The notes: generated from the letters alone by a model not told the origin. Shown: positions 7,782 through 17,080, numbered from the stretch's first letter. The stretch is 64,000 bases of DNA from Micromonospora sp. WMMD1120 (GCF_029626235.1 NZ_JARUBO010000005.1:1830501-1894500); one strand, 5' to 3'. Program-made: numbers and translations.

Positions 7782-9047
7782 ATGCCGGTTCAGGCCAGTC
7801 GTCGCCCTTCCTCCTCCGGGTCCGCCGCGCCCAGCGGTCGAGTCGGTGTGGCCATCCCCGCGCAGTCGCGCCTCTCGGGTGGCGGACCGGCCACACCACC
7901 ACCCGGTGGCGGCGGCGCTGGTGGCGGCGGCACAGGGGGCGGGTCGGCGAAGAAGCGCAGCAAGCGCAAGGACCCACTCTGGGCCCGTCTGACGGTGGTC
8001 TTCGGTGCCGTGCTGATGCTGAGCAGCGGGGTGGCCATCGTCGGCAGCAAGGCGCTGATCGCGCAGGCGACCGGTGACATCGCCAAGGGCAACCTGCTGG
8101 GTGACGCCGGCAAGTCCGACGCCGAGGGCGGGGCGAGCCTGGACGGCCCCATCGACATGCTGCTGCTCGGCGTGGACGCCCGGGAGCGCTGGGCCGCCGA
8201 CGACGTCCGCTCGGACAGCATCATCATCCTGCACATCCCCGCCTCGCACGACCAGGCATACCTGATCTCGATCCCGCGCGACACCGAGGCGCAGATCCCC
8301 CCGTTCAAGAAGAGCGGCTACGGCGGTGGCACCGGAAAGATCAATGCCGCCTTCCAGGCCGGCGCCGCCAACGGTGGCGGCTGGGAGGGTGGCGCCCAGT
8401 TGATGGCACAGACCATCAAGCGCCTGACCGGGATCAGCTTCGACGGCGCGGCGATCATCAACTTCGGCGGTTTCAAGAACGTCATCGACACCCTGGGCAC
8501 CGTGCGCATCTGCGTCAGCCAGGAGGTCAAGTCGCTGCACATGTCGTACGTCGACGGTAAGCCGATGTGGAACGCGGACGCGAAGAAGACCGGCAAGCCG
8601 AGGACGCCGGTGGTGCACAAGAAGGGCTGCCAGGAGATGGAGGGTTGGGCCGCGCTCGACTACTCCCGGCAGCGCAAGAGCCTCAAGAACGGCGACTACG
8701 ACCGGCAGGCCAACCAGCAGCAGCTGATCAAGGCGATGGCCAAGAAGGCCACCGACGGCGGGATGTTGACCAACCCGGCCAAGATGAACAACCTGATCAA
8801 GGCGGCGGGCAAGGCTTTCGTGCTGGACACCGGCGGTGTCGCGATCGAGAAGTTCATCTTCACCATGCGCGGCGTCACGGCCAACGAGCTGACCATGCTC
8901 AAGACCAACAACGGCACCTTCCACGCCAACGGCAACAACACCGAGGGCCTGAGCGAAGAGACCATGGCCATGTTCCGGGCGGTCAAGGAGGACAAACTCG
9001 CCGAGTTCGTCTTCACCCACCCAGAGGTGATCTCCACCCGCAAGTGA
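7782..9047 (+). CDS. LytR-CpsA-Psr (LCP) family glycopolymer transferase 2
   Basis: A 421-residue protein: a Gly-rich cytoplasmic N-terminus followed by a basic KKRSKRKD stretch, one membrane helix (about residues 70-90), then an LCP domain with DMLLLGVDARE, RSDSIIILHIPA, SIPRDTEAQIP, GKINAAFQAG and LDYSRQRKSLKNGDYDRQ. Extracellular face, attaching glycopolymer to peptidoglycan. The 192-base gap before it suggests its own promoter. It is clearly paralogous to its two neighbours, so the trio probably arose by duplication. Confidence 0.9.
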   Translation: MPVQASRRPSSSGSAAPSGRVGVAIPAQSRLSGGGPATPPPGGGGAGGGGTGGGSAKKRSKRKDPLWARLTVVFGAVLMLSSGVAIVGSKALIAQATGDIAKGNLLGDAGKSDAEGGASLDGPIDMLLLGVDARERWAADDVRSDSIIILHIPASHDQAYLISIPRDTEAQIPPFKKSGYGGGTGKINAAFQAGAANGGGWEGGAQLMAQTIKRLTGISFDGAAIINFGGFKNVIDTLGTVRICVSQEVKSLHMSYVDGKPMWNADAKKTGKPRTPVVHKKGCQEMEGWAALDYSRQRKSLKNGDYDRQANQQQLIKAMAKKATDGGMLTNPAKMNNLIKAAGKAFVLDTGGVAIEKFIFTMRGVTANELTMLKTNNGTFHANGNNTEGLSEETMAMFRAVKEDKLAEFVFTHPEVISTRK

Positions 9048-9137
9048 GGTCGTGGTCGCGGAACGCCAGCGCCGCCGCCGTCACTCCCCGTAGCCTGACG
9101 TGAGCAGGTTTCACGTATCGGTTGCGGGGAGGCGGTC

Positions 9138-10184
9138 ACGTCCAGGTGGGGACGGAACGCGGCGAGTCGGGCCGGAGCGGTCCGGTCCGCCCGGCCCGGC
9201 CGTGCCCGGGGGTCACGCATCCTGCTCGGCGTCGGCCTGGCGCTCGTCCTGCTGGCCGGGCTCGCCGTGGTCGGGCTCAAGACCCTCACCCACCGGTACG
9301 ACCGCACCGTCACCAGGGAGCAGTTGCTCGACCCGGACGCTCGGGCCGACCGCACCGACCTCGACGGGCCCCTCAACTATCTGCTCGTCGGCTCCGACCG
9401 GCGGCCCGGTGACAGCGGGCCGGACCAGCGCTCGGACACCATCCTCATCGTGCACGTCCCCGCCGGGCAACGGGAGGCGTACCTGGTCTCCGTCCCGCGT
9501 GATTTGCTGGTCGCGATCCCACCCGCGAACGGGTTCGGCGGTGGGCAAGACAAGATCAATGCCGCGTACGAGCACGGCGGCGGCGGTCAGGCCGGCGCGC
9601 AACTGCTCTCCGCCACCCTGCACCGGCTCACCGGGATCAGGTTCGACGGCGCCGCGTTGATCGACTTCTCCGGCTTCCGGAAGGTGATCGACCTGCTCGG
9701 TGGGGTGCAGATGTGCGTGGACACCGAGGTGCGCTCGATCCACACGAACCGGGTCTTCCCCACCGGCTGCCAGCGGATGGACGGGGCACAGGCCCTCGAC
9801 TACGTACGGCAGCGCTACGACCTCCCCGGCGGTGACTACGACCGGCAGCACCACCAGCAGCAGTTGCTCCGAGCGATGCTGGACAGCGCCGGCAGGTCCG
9901 ACCTGCGCAGCAACCCCGTCAAGCTGGACCAGGTGCTACGGGCGGTCGGCGGCTCGTTGACAGTCGACACCAACGGCGTACCCCTGGAGGATCTGCTCCT
10001 CGCGCTGCGCGCGCTGCCGCCCGACGGCATGCGCGGCGTCCAGGTGCCGTCCTCCCCGCAGACCATCGACGAGGTCTCGTACGTGGTGCTGGAGAACGGG
10101 GGCGACGGGCTGTTCGAGGCGATTCGCGGCACCCGTGTGCCGGCCTGGGCCCAGGCCAACCCCCGCTGGGTGACCCGTTTGTGA
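9138..10184 (+). CDS. LytR-CpsA-Psr (LCP) family glycopolymer transferase 3 (start codon non-standard)
   Basis: The LCP domain is intact: YLLVGSDRRPGD, RSDTILIVHVPAG, SVPRDLLVAIP, QDKINAAYEHG and LDYVRQRYDLPGGDYDRQ. The first ATG/GTG/TTG in frame is GTG 9267, but that would cut the membrane helix (RILLGVGLALVLLAGLAVVG), which begins near 9216. The frame is open back to 9099 with no standard start. A GGGGAGG ribosome site at 9126-9132 points five bases on to ACG 9138 (product TSRWGRNAA...), which I use as the start. Either ACG initiation, a mutated start codon or a sequence error is possible. The role is as for the two LCP genes upstream. Confidence 0.75.
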   Translation, partial: TSRWGRNAASRAGAVRSARPGRARGSRILLGVGLALVLLAGLAVVGLKTLTHRYDRTVTREQLLDPDARADRTDLDGPLNYLLVGSDRRPGDSGPDQRSDTILIVHVPAGQREAYLVSVPRDLLVAIPPANGFGGGQDKINAAYEHGGGGQAGAQLLSATLHRLTGIRFDGAALIDFSGFRKVIDLLGGVQMCVDTEVRSIHTNRVFPTGCQRMDGAQALDYVRQRYDLPGGDYDRQHHQQQLLRAMLDSAGRSDLRSNPVKLDQVLRAVGGSLTVDTNGVPLEDLLLALRALPPDGMRGVQVPSSPQTIDEVSYVVLENGGDGLFEAIRGTRVPAWAQANPRWVTRL

Positions 10185-10242
10185 TGGTGCCGACGGCCCG
10201 GTCGGTGCCGAATCGGCCGTCGAGGATCTAGTCTTGCTAGCT

Positions 10243-10578
10243 GTGTTCGGACCCCAGGTTCCCACAGTGCCCGTGACCGAGATCGCCGACGACACCTACC
10301 TGCTCGACGTGCGGGAGGCCGACGAGTGGGCGGCCGGCCATGCCCCCACAGCGCACCACCTGCCGATGATGGAATTGCCGGCACGGCTGGCCGAGGTGCC
10401 CACCGACCGGGACGTGGCGGTGATCTGCCGTTCCGGCGGGCGTTCCGCCCAGGTCGTCGCCTACCTGATCAGCAACGGCTGGGAGCAGGTGCGAAACGCC
10501 GACGGCGGGATGCGCCAGTGGGCCGCGACCGGCCGACCGGTGGTCGACGCGAACGGACAGCCCGGTCAGGTCATCTGA
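10243..10578 (+). CDS. rhodanese-like domain protein
   Basis: A 111-residue single rhodanese domain: LLDVREADEWAAGHA, and the active-site loop CRSGGRSA with Cys62 as the probable persulfide-forming residue. Such proteins carry sulfane sulfur in thiosulfate or persulfide metabolism, or sulfur delivery. GTG 10243 matches the expected N-terminus (MFGPQVPTVPV); TTG 10234, nine bases upstream, has a better-placed GAGGA ribosome site and is the alternative. The GDPD gene follows after 10 bases. Confidence 0.85.
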   Translation: MFGPQVPTVPVTEIADDTYLLDVREADEWAAGHAPTAHHLPMMELPARLAEVPTDRDVAVICRSGGRSAQVVAYLISNGWEQVRNADGGMRQWAATGRPVVDANGQPGQVI

Positions 10579-10588
10579 GGTCGTCGGG

Positions 10589-11377
10589 ATGGGCGGGCCA
10601 CTGGTCTTCGCGCACCGCGGCGCCTCGTACGACCTCCCCGAGCACACCCTCGCCGCGTACCTCCGCGCACTCGACGAGGGCGCCGACGGCCTGGAGTGCG
10701 ACGTCCGGCTGACCCGGGACGGGCACCTGGTCTGCGTGCACGACCGGCGGCTCGACCGCACCAGCAACGGCCGCGGCCTGGTCAGCGCACGTACGCTCGC
10801 CGAGCTGGACGCCCTGGATTTCGGCTCCTGGCACCCGGGCAGCGCGCCGAGCGGCGACCTGCCTCCGGACGAGTCGCACACCCGGTTGCTGACCCTGGCC
10901 CGGCTGCTGGACGCGGTGCTCGCGGCCGGCCGGCCGGTCCGGCTACTGGTCGAGACGAAGCACCCGTCCCGCTACGGCTCGAACGTGGAACGACGGCTGG
11001 TCGAGCTGCTGCGCCGCTACGGGTTGGCCGACCCGGCGCCGGACGATCCGGTGCAGGTCACCGTGATGTCGTTCTCCCCGCTGGCGGTCCGCCGGGTACG
11101 CGAGCTGGCCCCGGCGCTGCCCACCGTGCTGTTGCTGGAGGTGTTGCCGCGCTGGCTGCGGTTGGGCCGGCTGCCGTTCGGCACCCGGATCGCCGGGCCG
11201 GGCATCGGCCTGGTCCGGGCCCGCCCGCGGTTGCTGCCCGCGCTGCGCGCCGCCGGCAACCAGGTGTACGTCTGGACGGTGAACGAACCGACCGACCTTG
11301 AGCTGGTGTTGGCCGCCGGGGTGGACGGGATCATCACCGACCGGCCCGCCCACACCCTCGCCCGGCTGGAGCGCTGA
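10589..11377 (+). CDS. glycerophosphodiester phosphodiesterase family protein
   Basis: A 262-residue GDPD TIM-barrel protein. It has VFAHRGASYDLPEHTLAAY (catalytic His and Arg-Gly), LECDVRLTRDGHLVCVHD (metal-binding Glu-Asp and second catalytic His), LLVETKHP, and VWTVNEPTDLELVLAAGVDG near the end, with DGIITDRP. It should hydrolyse glycerophosphodiesters to glycerol-3-phosphate and an alcohol. No signal peptide is visible, so it is probably cytoplasmic. It follows the rhodanese gene closely and may share its transcript. Confidence 0.9.
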   Translation: MGGPLVFAHRGASYDLPEHTLAAYLRALDEGADGLECDVRLTRDGHLVCVHDRRLDRTSNGRGLVSARTLAELDALDFGSWHPGSAPSGDLPPDESHTRLLTLARLLDAVLAAGRPVRLLVETKHPSRYGSNVERRLVELLRRYGLADPAPDDPVQVTVMSFSPLAVRRVRELAPALPTVLLLEVLPRWLRLGRLPFGTRIAGPGIGLVRARPRLLPALRAAGNQVYVWTVNEPTDLELVLAAGVDGIITDRPAHTLARLER

Positions 11378-11421
11378 GCCGGGGGGTGCCCAAATCCGGG
11401 TCCGCGGGGCAGACTCGGCAC

Positions 11422-12876
11422 ATGCCGGAGCGTATCGACTTCCCCGCTCTCCTCGCCGGCCACACCGTCGTCATCGAGATGATCAACTCGGGGGACGCGG
11501 GACTACCGGTCCTCACCCAGTTGCTCCGGGTGGCCCAGCCGGCACTCGGCGCTACCGGGATGGCGTTCGTCGAGTTCGGGCCGACCGGCGGTCGCGTGAT
11601 CGCCGCCACCGGCGTGGCGGAGTGGGCCCTCGGCCGGCCCCTGGCGGTCGACGACCCGGACACTGTCTGCCTGCTCGCCGGTCCCCGGGTGCGCCAGGTG
11701 CGGGTGGGCGACCTGAACGGCAAGCTCGCCGCCGAGCTGGCCGGCAGCGGCCTGCGCCGGATGGTCGTCTCCCGGGCCGAGATCGGCGGTCACACCGCCG
11801 GCAGCCTGCACGCGCTCTACCCGGGCGACGACGAGCCGAGCGCCGAGCAGCTCGGTGCGATCACCTACCTCGCGGCCTGCGTGGCGCACATGTACGGCGA
11901 CCAGAGCGGCCTGCCGGTGCACGGCGACGGCCCGGTGGTGGCAGCCCTCGCCGACGGGCTGGCCGTCGTGGACCGGGACGAGCACGTCCGGCTCTGGAAC
12001 CCGGCCGCCGCCCAGGTCACCGGCCAGCCGGTGGAGCAGGCGCTGGGCCGTCCCCTGCCGTTCCCGCTGCCGCCGTCCGGTCAGGTCCGCGACCACCGGA
12101 TGCCGGACGGGCGCTGGCTGCGGATCACCTCCGGCGAGCTGCCCGGTCCGGGCACGTTGCGGGTGGTCACCTTCCGCGACATCACCGACCAGCAGCGCCG
12201 CGACCACGACCGGGAGCTGTTCGTCGCGGTGACCAGCCACGAGCTGCGCACGCCGGTCACCGTCATCAAGGGGTACGCGGACACCCTCACCGACCACTGG
12301 GACTCGCTCAGCGACGTCGACCGGCGGCAGGCCGCCCGGGTGATCGGGCAGCGCGCCAACGAGCTGGCCCGGTTGGTGGACCGTCTGCTCAGCTCGGCGT
12401 CCGAGGTGGGGCCGGGCGACGAACCACCCAGCCCGTTCGACCTGGGCGAGGCGCTGCGCTCCGCCGTCGTGGACCTGCCGACGGAGCTGCGTCGCCGGTT
12501 GGTGCTGCTGCTGCCGAGCGACCTGCCCAAGGCGCTCGGCCACCGACCCAGCCTGGCCACGGTGCTCACCGAGTTGACGACGAACGCCGGGAAATACTCG
12601 GCGCCCGACTCACCGATCGAGATCAGCGCCTCCGCCGACGGTCACCTGGTGGCGTTCCGGGTCAGTGACCGGGGCATCGGCATCCGACCCGAGCACGTGG
12701 AACGGGCGTTCGACAGGTTCTGGCAGGGCGAGTCCGGGGACCGCCGGGGCTATCCGGGGGCAGGGTTGGGCCTCTATCTCGTCCGCCGGATCGTTGAACA
12801 ACAGAATGGATGGGTATCCCTACGTCCGAGGACCGGCGGCGGTACGGTCGCAGAGGTGCGGCTACCACGCGGTTGA
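11422..12876 (+). CDS. sensor histidine kinase (GAF-PAS-HisKA-HATPase)
   Basis: A 484-residue protein without membrane helices. The order is a GAF-like region (about 25-165), a PAS domain (about 170-255, LAVVDRDEHVRLWNPAAAQV), HisKA with SHELRTPV (phospho-accepting His273), and a HATPase_c domain with an N-box-like LTTNAGKYS, DRGIGIRPE and GAGLGLYLVRRIV. It should autophosphorylate in response to an intracellular signal. No response regulator gene lies beside it, so it is an orphan kinase. ATG 11422 was chosen over GTG 11386 by fit to the domain start; neither has a strong ribosome site. A second HATPase gene follows. Confidence 0.87.
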   Translation: MPERIDFPALLAGHTVVIEMINSGDAGLPVLTQLLRVAQPALGATGMAFVEFGPTGGRVIAATGVAEWALGRPLAVDDPDTVCLLAGPRVRQVRVGDLNGKLAAELAGSGLRRMVVSRAEIGGHTAGSLHALYPGDDEPSAEQLGAITYLAACVAHMYGDQSGLPVHGDGPVVAALADGLAVVDRDEHVRLWNPAAAQVTGQPVEQALGRPLPFPLPPSGQVRDHRMPDGRWLRITSGELPGPGTLRVVTFRDITDQQRRDHDRELFVAVTSHELRTPVTVIKGYADTLTDHWDSLSDVDRRQAARVIGQRANELARLVDRLLSSASEVGPGDEPPSPFDLGEALRSAVVDLPTELRRRLVLLLPSDLPKALGHRPSLATVLTELTTNAGKYSAPDSPIEISASADGHLVAFRVSDRGIGIRPEHVERAFDRFWQGESGDRRGYPGAGLGLYLVRRIVEQQNGWVSLRPRTGGGTVAEVRLPRG

Positions 12877-12891
12877 CCGAGGTGGCGCGAC

Positions 12892-13368
12892 GTGGAGGCG
12901 ACGGTGGCAGCGGCAGTGGCAGCGAGGGATCGGGCGTGGTGTGTGGTGGTCCCCCACCACCCGGGCGGGGCACGGCTGGCCCGACACCGGCTCGCCGACG
13001 AGCTGGCGGACGTCGTACCGTCGACGCTCCTGGCGGATCTGATCGCGGTGCTGGCGGAGCTGGTGGGCAACGCGGTGCGGCACGCCCGGCCGCTGCCCGG
13101 CGGTGTGATCCGGGTGGCCTGGCGGTTGCGACAGTCGACCGACGGTGCCCTGGTCCAGCTCTGCGTGACCGACGGTGGCGCGGGCACCGCTCCCCGGCTG
13201 CGGACGGCCAGCCTCGACGCGGCGGACGGTCGAGGGCTGCACATCGTGGCCGGCCTGGCGAGCCGCTGGGGCGTCGAGCAGGACGGCATGGGCCAGCGGG
13301 TCTGGGCCGAGTTCGAGCCCACCGCCGCCCCGCCCCCCTCCCGTCCGCGTCTGCTGACAGCGGGCTGA
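12892..13368 (+). CDS. RsbW-like ATP-binding protein (GHKL fold)
   Basis: A 158-residue HATPase_c_2 protein with ELVGNAVRHA (N box), VTDGGAGTAP (G1 region) and GRGLHIVAGLASRWGV (G2 region). Actinomycetes encode many such proteins; some are anti-sigma factor serine kinases like RsbW and SpoIIAB, others have unknown partners. There is no sigma factor or anti-anti-sigma gene next to it. It starts at GTG 12892, 15 bases after the histidine kinase gene, so the two may be one operon. Confidence 0.8.
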   Translation: MEATVAAAVAARDRAWCVVVPHHPGGARLARHRLADELADVVPSTLLADLIAVLAELVGNAVRHARPLPGGVIRVAWRLRQSTDGALVQLCVTDGGAGTAPRLRTASLDAADGRGLHIVAGLASRWGVEQDGMGQRVWAEFEPTAAPPPSRPRLLTAG

Positions 13369-13428
13369 AGCCCCGGGTGGGTGGGTCCGGCCCGCGGTGC
13401 GGCGCTGAGGGCTCTAGGCTGTGACGCC

Positions 13429-14319
13429 GTGAGCAAGCGTCGTAAGAACCAGCGCACCGCCGCCGACACCGCCGCCCCCCGCCGGGACAAGGTGCGGGAT
13501 GTCTTCGTGCCGCGTCCGTTCGACGGGCTGGTCGACGAGGCCGAGTGGATCGCGCTGCGCGAGTTGGTGCCGGCCGCCTCCGCCCCGCTGCGGCTGACGC
13601 CCGCCCTGGTCGAGGAGTTCGGCGACCGGCAGGTGACGCTCGCCACCGTGTTGCCGATGGCCGCCCCGGCGGTCAGCAAGCCGGACGGTCGGGTGCTCAT
13701 CGGTATCCAGCGCCACCAGCAGTCCGGTGACGTCTCCCGGGACCTGGCCGACGCGCTGCTCTGCGCGCTCCGCACCGAGCCGGGTGGTCAGGTGACGGTG
13801 CCACCGCTGCCCGGCCCCGGCCCCCGCCTCCAGGACATCCTGGAGGACGGTCCACTCGAGATCAGCATGCACGACGGCTTCGACTTCTGGCTCGACCCGG
13901 GGGCCACCGACGACCCGACCGTCCAGGCGTCGCTGGAGCGGGCGAACGCCGCGATCTACCCGACGGTGCGGCTGACCGCGGCGAAGGCCGCGTACTGGTG
14001 CCAGGTCCCGGAGAAGGCACACGTGCGGTGGGTGCTGGCGGACGACGAGGACGTCGCGCTGGACGCGCTGGCCCGGCTCGGCGCCGCCGGCACGCTGCCG
14101 CTCGGCGAGCAGACCAGGTTCGCCGGCATGTTCCGCGCGCACGGCCGGCTGGTGCCGGTCTGGGACCTGCCGGAGGAGACGCCGGCGGCGGAGTGGGAGG
14201 AGCCGGTGGCGCAGTTCGCCAAGCGGTACGCCGAGGCGCTCACCGTCACCGGTCCACTCGACGCGGCGAGCCGCCGGGCCCGTCAGGGCCTGCTGGGCCG
14301 CCAGCTCACCCTGCGCTGA
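13429..14319 (+). CDS. DUF5926 family protein
   Basis: A 296-residue soluble protein with a basic N-terminus (SKRRKNQRTAADTAAPRRDK) followed by VRDVFVPRPFDGLVDEAEWIALRE, the hallmark of the actinobacterial DUF5926 family. Its function is not known. GTG 13429 is the natural start. It converges on the arginine deiminase gene with only 24 bases between stops and no clear terminator hairpin. Confidence 0.85.
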   Translation: MSKRRKNQRTAADTAAPRRDKVRDVFVPRPFDGLVDEAEWIALRELVPAASAPLRLTPALVEEFGDRQVTLATVLPMAAPAVSKPDGRVLIGIQRHQQSGDVSRDLADALLCALRTEPGGQVTVPPLPGPGPRLQDILEDGPLEISMHDGFDFWLDPGATDDPTVQASLERANAAIYPTVRLTAAKAAYWCQVPEKAHVRWVLADDEDVALDALARLGAAGTLPLGEQTRFAGMFRAHGRLVPVWDLPEETPAAEWEEPVAQFAKRYAEALTVTGPLDAASRRARQGLLGRQLTLR

Positions 14320-14343
14320 CGCCCGGCAGCTCGCCTCCGTCGC

Positions 14344-15552
14344 TCAGCGCAGCGGCTCGCGGCTGATCGGGCAGGACATGCAGCGGGGCCCGCCCCGGCC
14401 CGAGCCCAGCTCGGAGCCGGCGATGGGAATGACCTCGATGCCGGCGCGTTCGAGCTGTGCGTTGGTCTCGGTGTTGCGTTCGTAGCCGACGCAGAGCCGG
14501 GGCGCGAGCGCGAGGGTGTTGTTGCCGTCGTCCCACTGCTCCCGTTCCGCGGTGACCGGGTCCAGACCGGTGTCGATGACCCGCAGCACGTCGAGGTCCA
14601 TCGCGTCGGCGGCGGCCCGCAGGAACGGCGCGGGGCCGTCCACCCGGGGGTCCGCGCCGTCCGCGCCCGCGATCACCGTGTACGCGGAGAGCGTGCTCGC
14701 GATGTTGGGGTACATCAGCACCGCGTCCACGTCGACCATCGTGCACACGGTGTCGAGATGCATGGTGGCGCGTTTCTGGGCGATCGGCACCACCAGGATG
14801 GTGTGCGCCAGACCGGCGGCGAAGACCTGCCGCCCGAGGCGTTCGGCGCCGGCCGGCGTGGTCCGCTCGCCCACCCCGACCGCCAGCACCCCGGGCGCGA
14901 GCAGGAGCACGTCCCCGCCCTCCAGGTGTTCGAGGTTCGGGCGGTAGACGAACTCGGTGCCGGCGAAGCGCGGGTGGTGACGGTAGATGGCGTCGGTCAG
15001 TGTGGTCTCGCGGCGGCGGGCCGGCATGGCCAGGCTGGTGACGCCCACCCGGTCGCCGATCCAGAGCGACGAGTCGCGGGTGAACAGCAGGTTGGGCAGT
15101 GGGTCGATGACGAACTCGTGCCGATCCATCAGCGTGTAGACCAGCCCGCCCGGCCGCTCCGAGCTGATCCGCAGCTCCTCGTGGGCGAGCCCGGCGGTGA
15201 GCACGTCGGCCAGGGCGGCCGGGTCCAGGTAGGAGAGGTGGTCGGCGACCCGGGCCCGGAGGGTGTCGCCGAGTCGCCGGGAGCGCAACACCTGCTCGGT
15301 GAGCTCGGCGCGGGCGTCCGCGACGGCGAGGGTCTCGGCCAGCAGGGTGGCCAGGTAGAGCACCTCGACGCCGCGCTCGCGGAGCGCGGCGGCGAACGCG
15401 TCGTGCTCCTCCTGGGCGCGCCCCACCCAGGGGATCGCGTCGAACAGAAGCGAGTCGTTGTTGCGTGGGGTGAGCCGGGCCAGTTCGGGGCCGGGCCGGT
15501 GCAGCAGTACGGTGCCGAGCCGGCCGACTTCACTGTCGACGTAGTGGGTCAC
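14344..15552 (-). CDS. arcA: arginine deiminase
   Basis: A 402-residue guanidine-modifying enzyme that converts arginine to citrulline and ammonia. Conserved pieces are [19 protein letters not shown] at the N-terminus, [27 protein letters not shown], the [10 protein letters not shown] segment with the catalytic His, and the C-terminal [12 protein letters not shown] with nucleophile Cys394. No ornithine carbamoyltransferase or carbamate kinase gene is nearby, so the full ADI pathway is not encoded here. The upstream region shared with the divergent NERD-like gene holds a perfect 12-bp inverted repeat. Confidence 0.93.
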   Translation of the reverse strand: MTHYVDSEVGRLGTVLLHRPGPELARLTPRNNDSLLFDAIPWVGRAQEEHDAFAAALRERGVEVLYLATLLAETLAVADARAELTEQVLRSRRLGDTLRARVADHLSYLDPAALADVLTAGLAHEELRISSERPGGLVYTLMDRHEFVIDPLPNLLFTRDSSLWIGDRVGVTSLAMPARRRETTLTDAIYRHHPRFAGTEFVYRPNLEHLEGGDVLLLAPGVLAVGVGERTTPAGAERLGRQVFAAGLAHTILVVPIAQKRATMHLDTVCTMVDVDAVLMYPNIASTLSAYTVIAGADGADPRVDGPAPFLRAAADAMDLDVLRVIDTGLDPVTAEREQWDDGNNTLALAPRLCVGYERNTETNAQLERAGIEVIPIAGSELGSGRGGPRCMSCPISREPLR

Positions 15553-15595
15553 ACCCGCAGCGTAGGGCAGGGTTTAGCGGCATCCGAGAAAAGAA

Positions 15596-15624
15596 CTGTG
15601 GATGAATATGGCATTCATCCACAG
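15596..15624. promoter_or_regulatory. perfect 12-bp inverted repeat between divergent genes
   Basis: CTGTGGATGAAT, five bases, ATTCATCCACAG. It lies 44 bases upstream of the arginine deiminase start and about 90 bases upstream of the divergent gene. Position suggests an operator. Each arm also contains TCATCCACA, one base from the DnaA-box consensus TTATCCACA, in opposite orientations. Confidence 0.5.
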
Positions 15625-15715
15625 TCATTCCGGCGCTCCGGCTTGCCGAACACCGGTAGTGGCAACGTAGGGTAGTGAGGACATAACTTCGAGGGACCTT
15701 TTGCCGGAGGTCGCG

Positions 15716-16453
15716 ATGACTGTCTTTCCCGCACGACGAGCCGTACCGTCCGCTCGGGCACTGCCGCCCGTCGCGGTGCCGCACCCCCGCGCCGAGTCGC
15801 CGGGGGTTCTCGAACCGGTCCGTCCGACACCGCTCGAGTGGGCCCGCCGTCGTCGGGCCGAGCGCGGTGCGCGCCGCCTGGAGGCGGCCGGGGCACGGGC
15901 TCTGGGGCGGCTCGACCACCTCGGGCCCGCCTGGCACGTCATCGAGTGGCCGCGCACCGACGTGGCGGACGTCCTCGACCGCGGTCAGGACGACCGCGCC
16001 GGATTCCTCGCCATCGGGCCGAGCGGGCTCTTCGCCGTGACCATCGCCGATCACGGCCGGGCCCGGGTGCTCGTCGCCGGTGACGTGGTGCAGATCAACG
16101 GCAAGCGGCCGCCATACGTGGCCGAGGCCCGCCGGGACGCCAAGCGGGCCAGCAAGGCCCTCTCCGACGCGGTGGGGCTGCCTGTTCCGGTGACGCCGGT
16201 GCTGACCTTCGTCGGCTCCGGCGTGATCAGTGTCTACGGGCTGCCGAAAGACTGCCTGATGGCCACCCACCGGGAACTGGACCGGCTCCTCGTGGCCGGT
16301 GGCAGCCGGATCAGCCCGGCCACCGCCGAGAAGCTGTCCCGGGTCGCCCAGCATCCCGGCACCTGGTTGAACGGCACCTACCGTCCAACAGCCGACTACC
16401 GGTGGTACGACGAGGGCCGAACGGCCGCTGACAAGCCGGCTCACCACCGGTAA
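15716..16453 (+). CDS. NERD-like nuclease-related protein, hypothetical
   Basis: A 245-residue soluble protein. After a Pro/Ala-rich stretch comes ARALGRLDHLGPAWHVIEWP, then FLAIGPSGLFAVTIADH and a DAKRASKALSDAVGLPVPVTPVL segment, which together resemble NERD (nuclease-related) domains found in many actinomycete proteins. The clear nuclease carboxylates are not obvious to me, so function is uncertain. ATG 15716 follows a CGGAGG ribosome site at ideal spacing. It is divergent from arcA. Confidence 0.6.
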   Translation: MTVFPARRAVPSARALPPVAVPHPRAESPGVLEPVRPTPLEWARRRRAERGARRLEAAGARALGRLDHLGPAWHVIEWPRTDVADVLDRGQDDRAGFLAIGPSGLFAVTIADHGRARVLVAGDVVQINGKRPPYVAEARRDAKRASKALSDAVGLPVPVTPVLTFVGSGVISVYGLPKDCLMATHRELDRLLVAGGSRISPATAEKLSRVAQHPGTWLNGTYRPTADYRWYDEGRTAADKPAHHR

Positions 16454-16621
16454 CGTCACCGGCGACGCCACGTGGCTCCGGTCCCCCCGTTCACCTCACC
16501 GGTTTCCGCGCCGTCGCCGGTCGCCTCGGTTCCCGCCGCGCGCCCGGTGACCTGGTGCGCTCGGTGATTCCGTCGGCGACCCGCTAGCGTGGACAGTCGA
16601 TCGGTGCACATAGGAGGCGCG

Positions 16622-17080
16622 GTGGCCCACGTCGAACTTTCGCTCTCGGAAGCGTTCGTCTCGGCGGCGCAGGGCTCGACAGAGCCCGACTCCGACAACG
16701 TCGGCCAGTGGTCGCTGACGGTCTCCCGGGCCGACGAGCCGTGTCTGCTGATCGACGCCGGCACCCGGGTGGTGGCGATCTCCACGTCCGGCTGCGAGCT
16801 GCTCTGCCTGGGTGAGCCGGAGGGCCTGATCGGCCGCCCGCTGCTCGACGGCGGGTTGCGCCTGCTCGACTTCACGGCCAACCGGGGCGAGCTGACCGAA
16901 GCCGAGATCGACATGATCCCACCGCTGCTGGCCCTCTCCTCCGGCCGACTGGCCCGCGGGCTCCTGCGGGTGCAGGCCGCCTCGGCGGACAGCTCCGACG
17001 CGACAGTCGACGCGATCTCGACGCCACTGCTCACCGACGGTGCCGTCGCCGGTTCGCTCACCTTCTTCTCCGAGGTCTGA
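16622..17080 (+). CDS. PAS-like small sensory protein, hypothetical
   Basis: A 152-residue acidic soluble protein. Residues about 40-85 (CLLIDAGTRVVAISTSGCEL, then LLDGGLRLLDF) look like the core of a PAS fold, with no attached output domain. GTG 16622 follows AGGAGG at good spacing. It may bind a small ligand or another protein; the partner is unknown. The next gene encodes an ACT-like protein on the same strand after a 75-base gap. Confidence 0.6.
   Translation: MAHVELSLSEAFVSAAQGSTEPDSDNVGQWSLTVSRADEPCLLIDAGTRVVAISTSGCELLCLGEPEGLIGRPLLDGGLRLLDFTANRGELTEAEIDMIPPLLALSSGRLARGLLRVQAASADSSDATVDAISTPLLTDGAVAGSLTFFSEV

Noticed and set aside
9109..9120. GTTTCACGT, half of a parS site
   Set aside because: Only the left half and centre match; the right half (ATCGG) does not, so ParB binding is unlikely.
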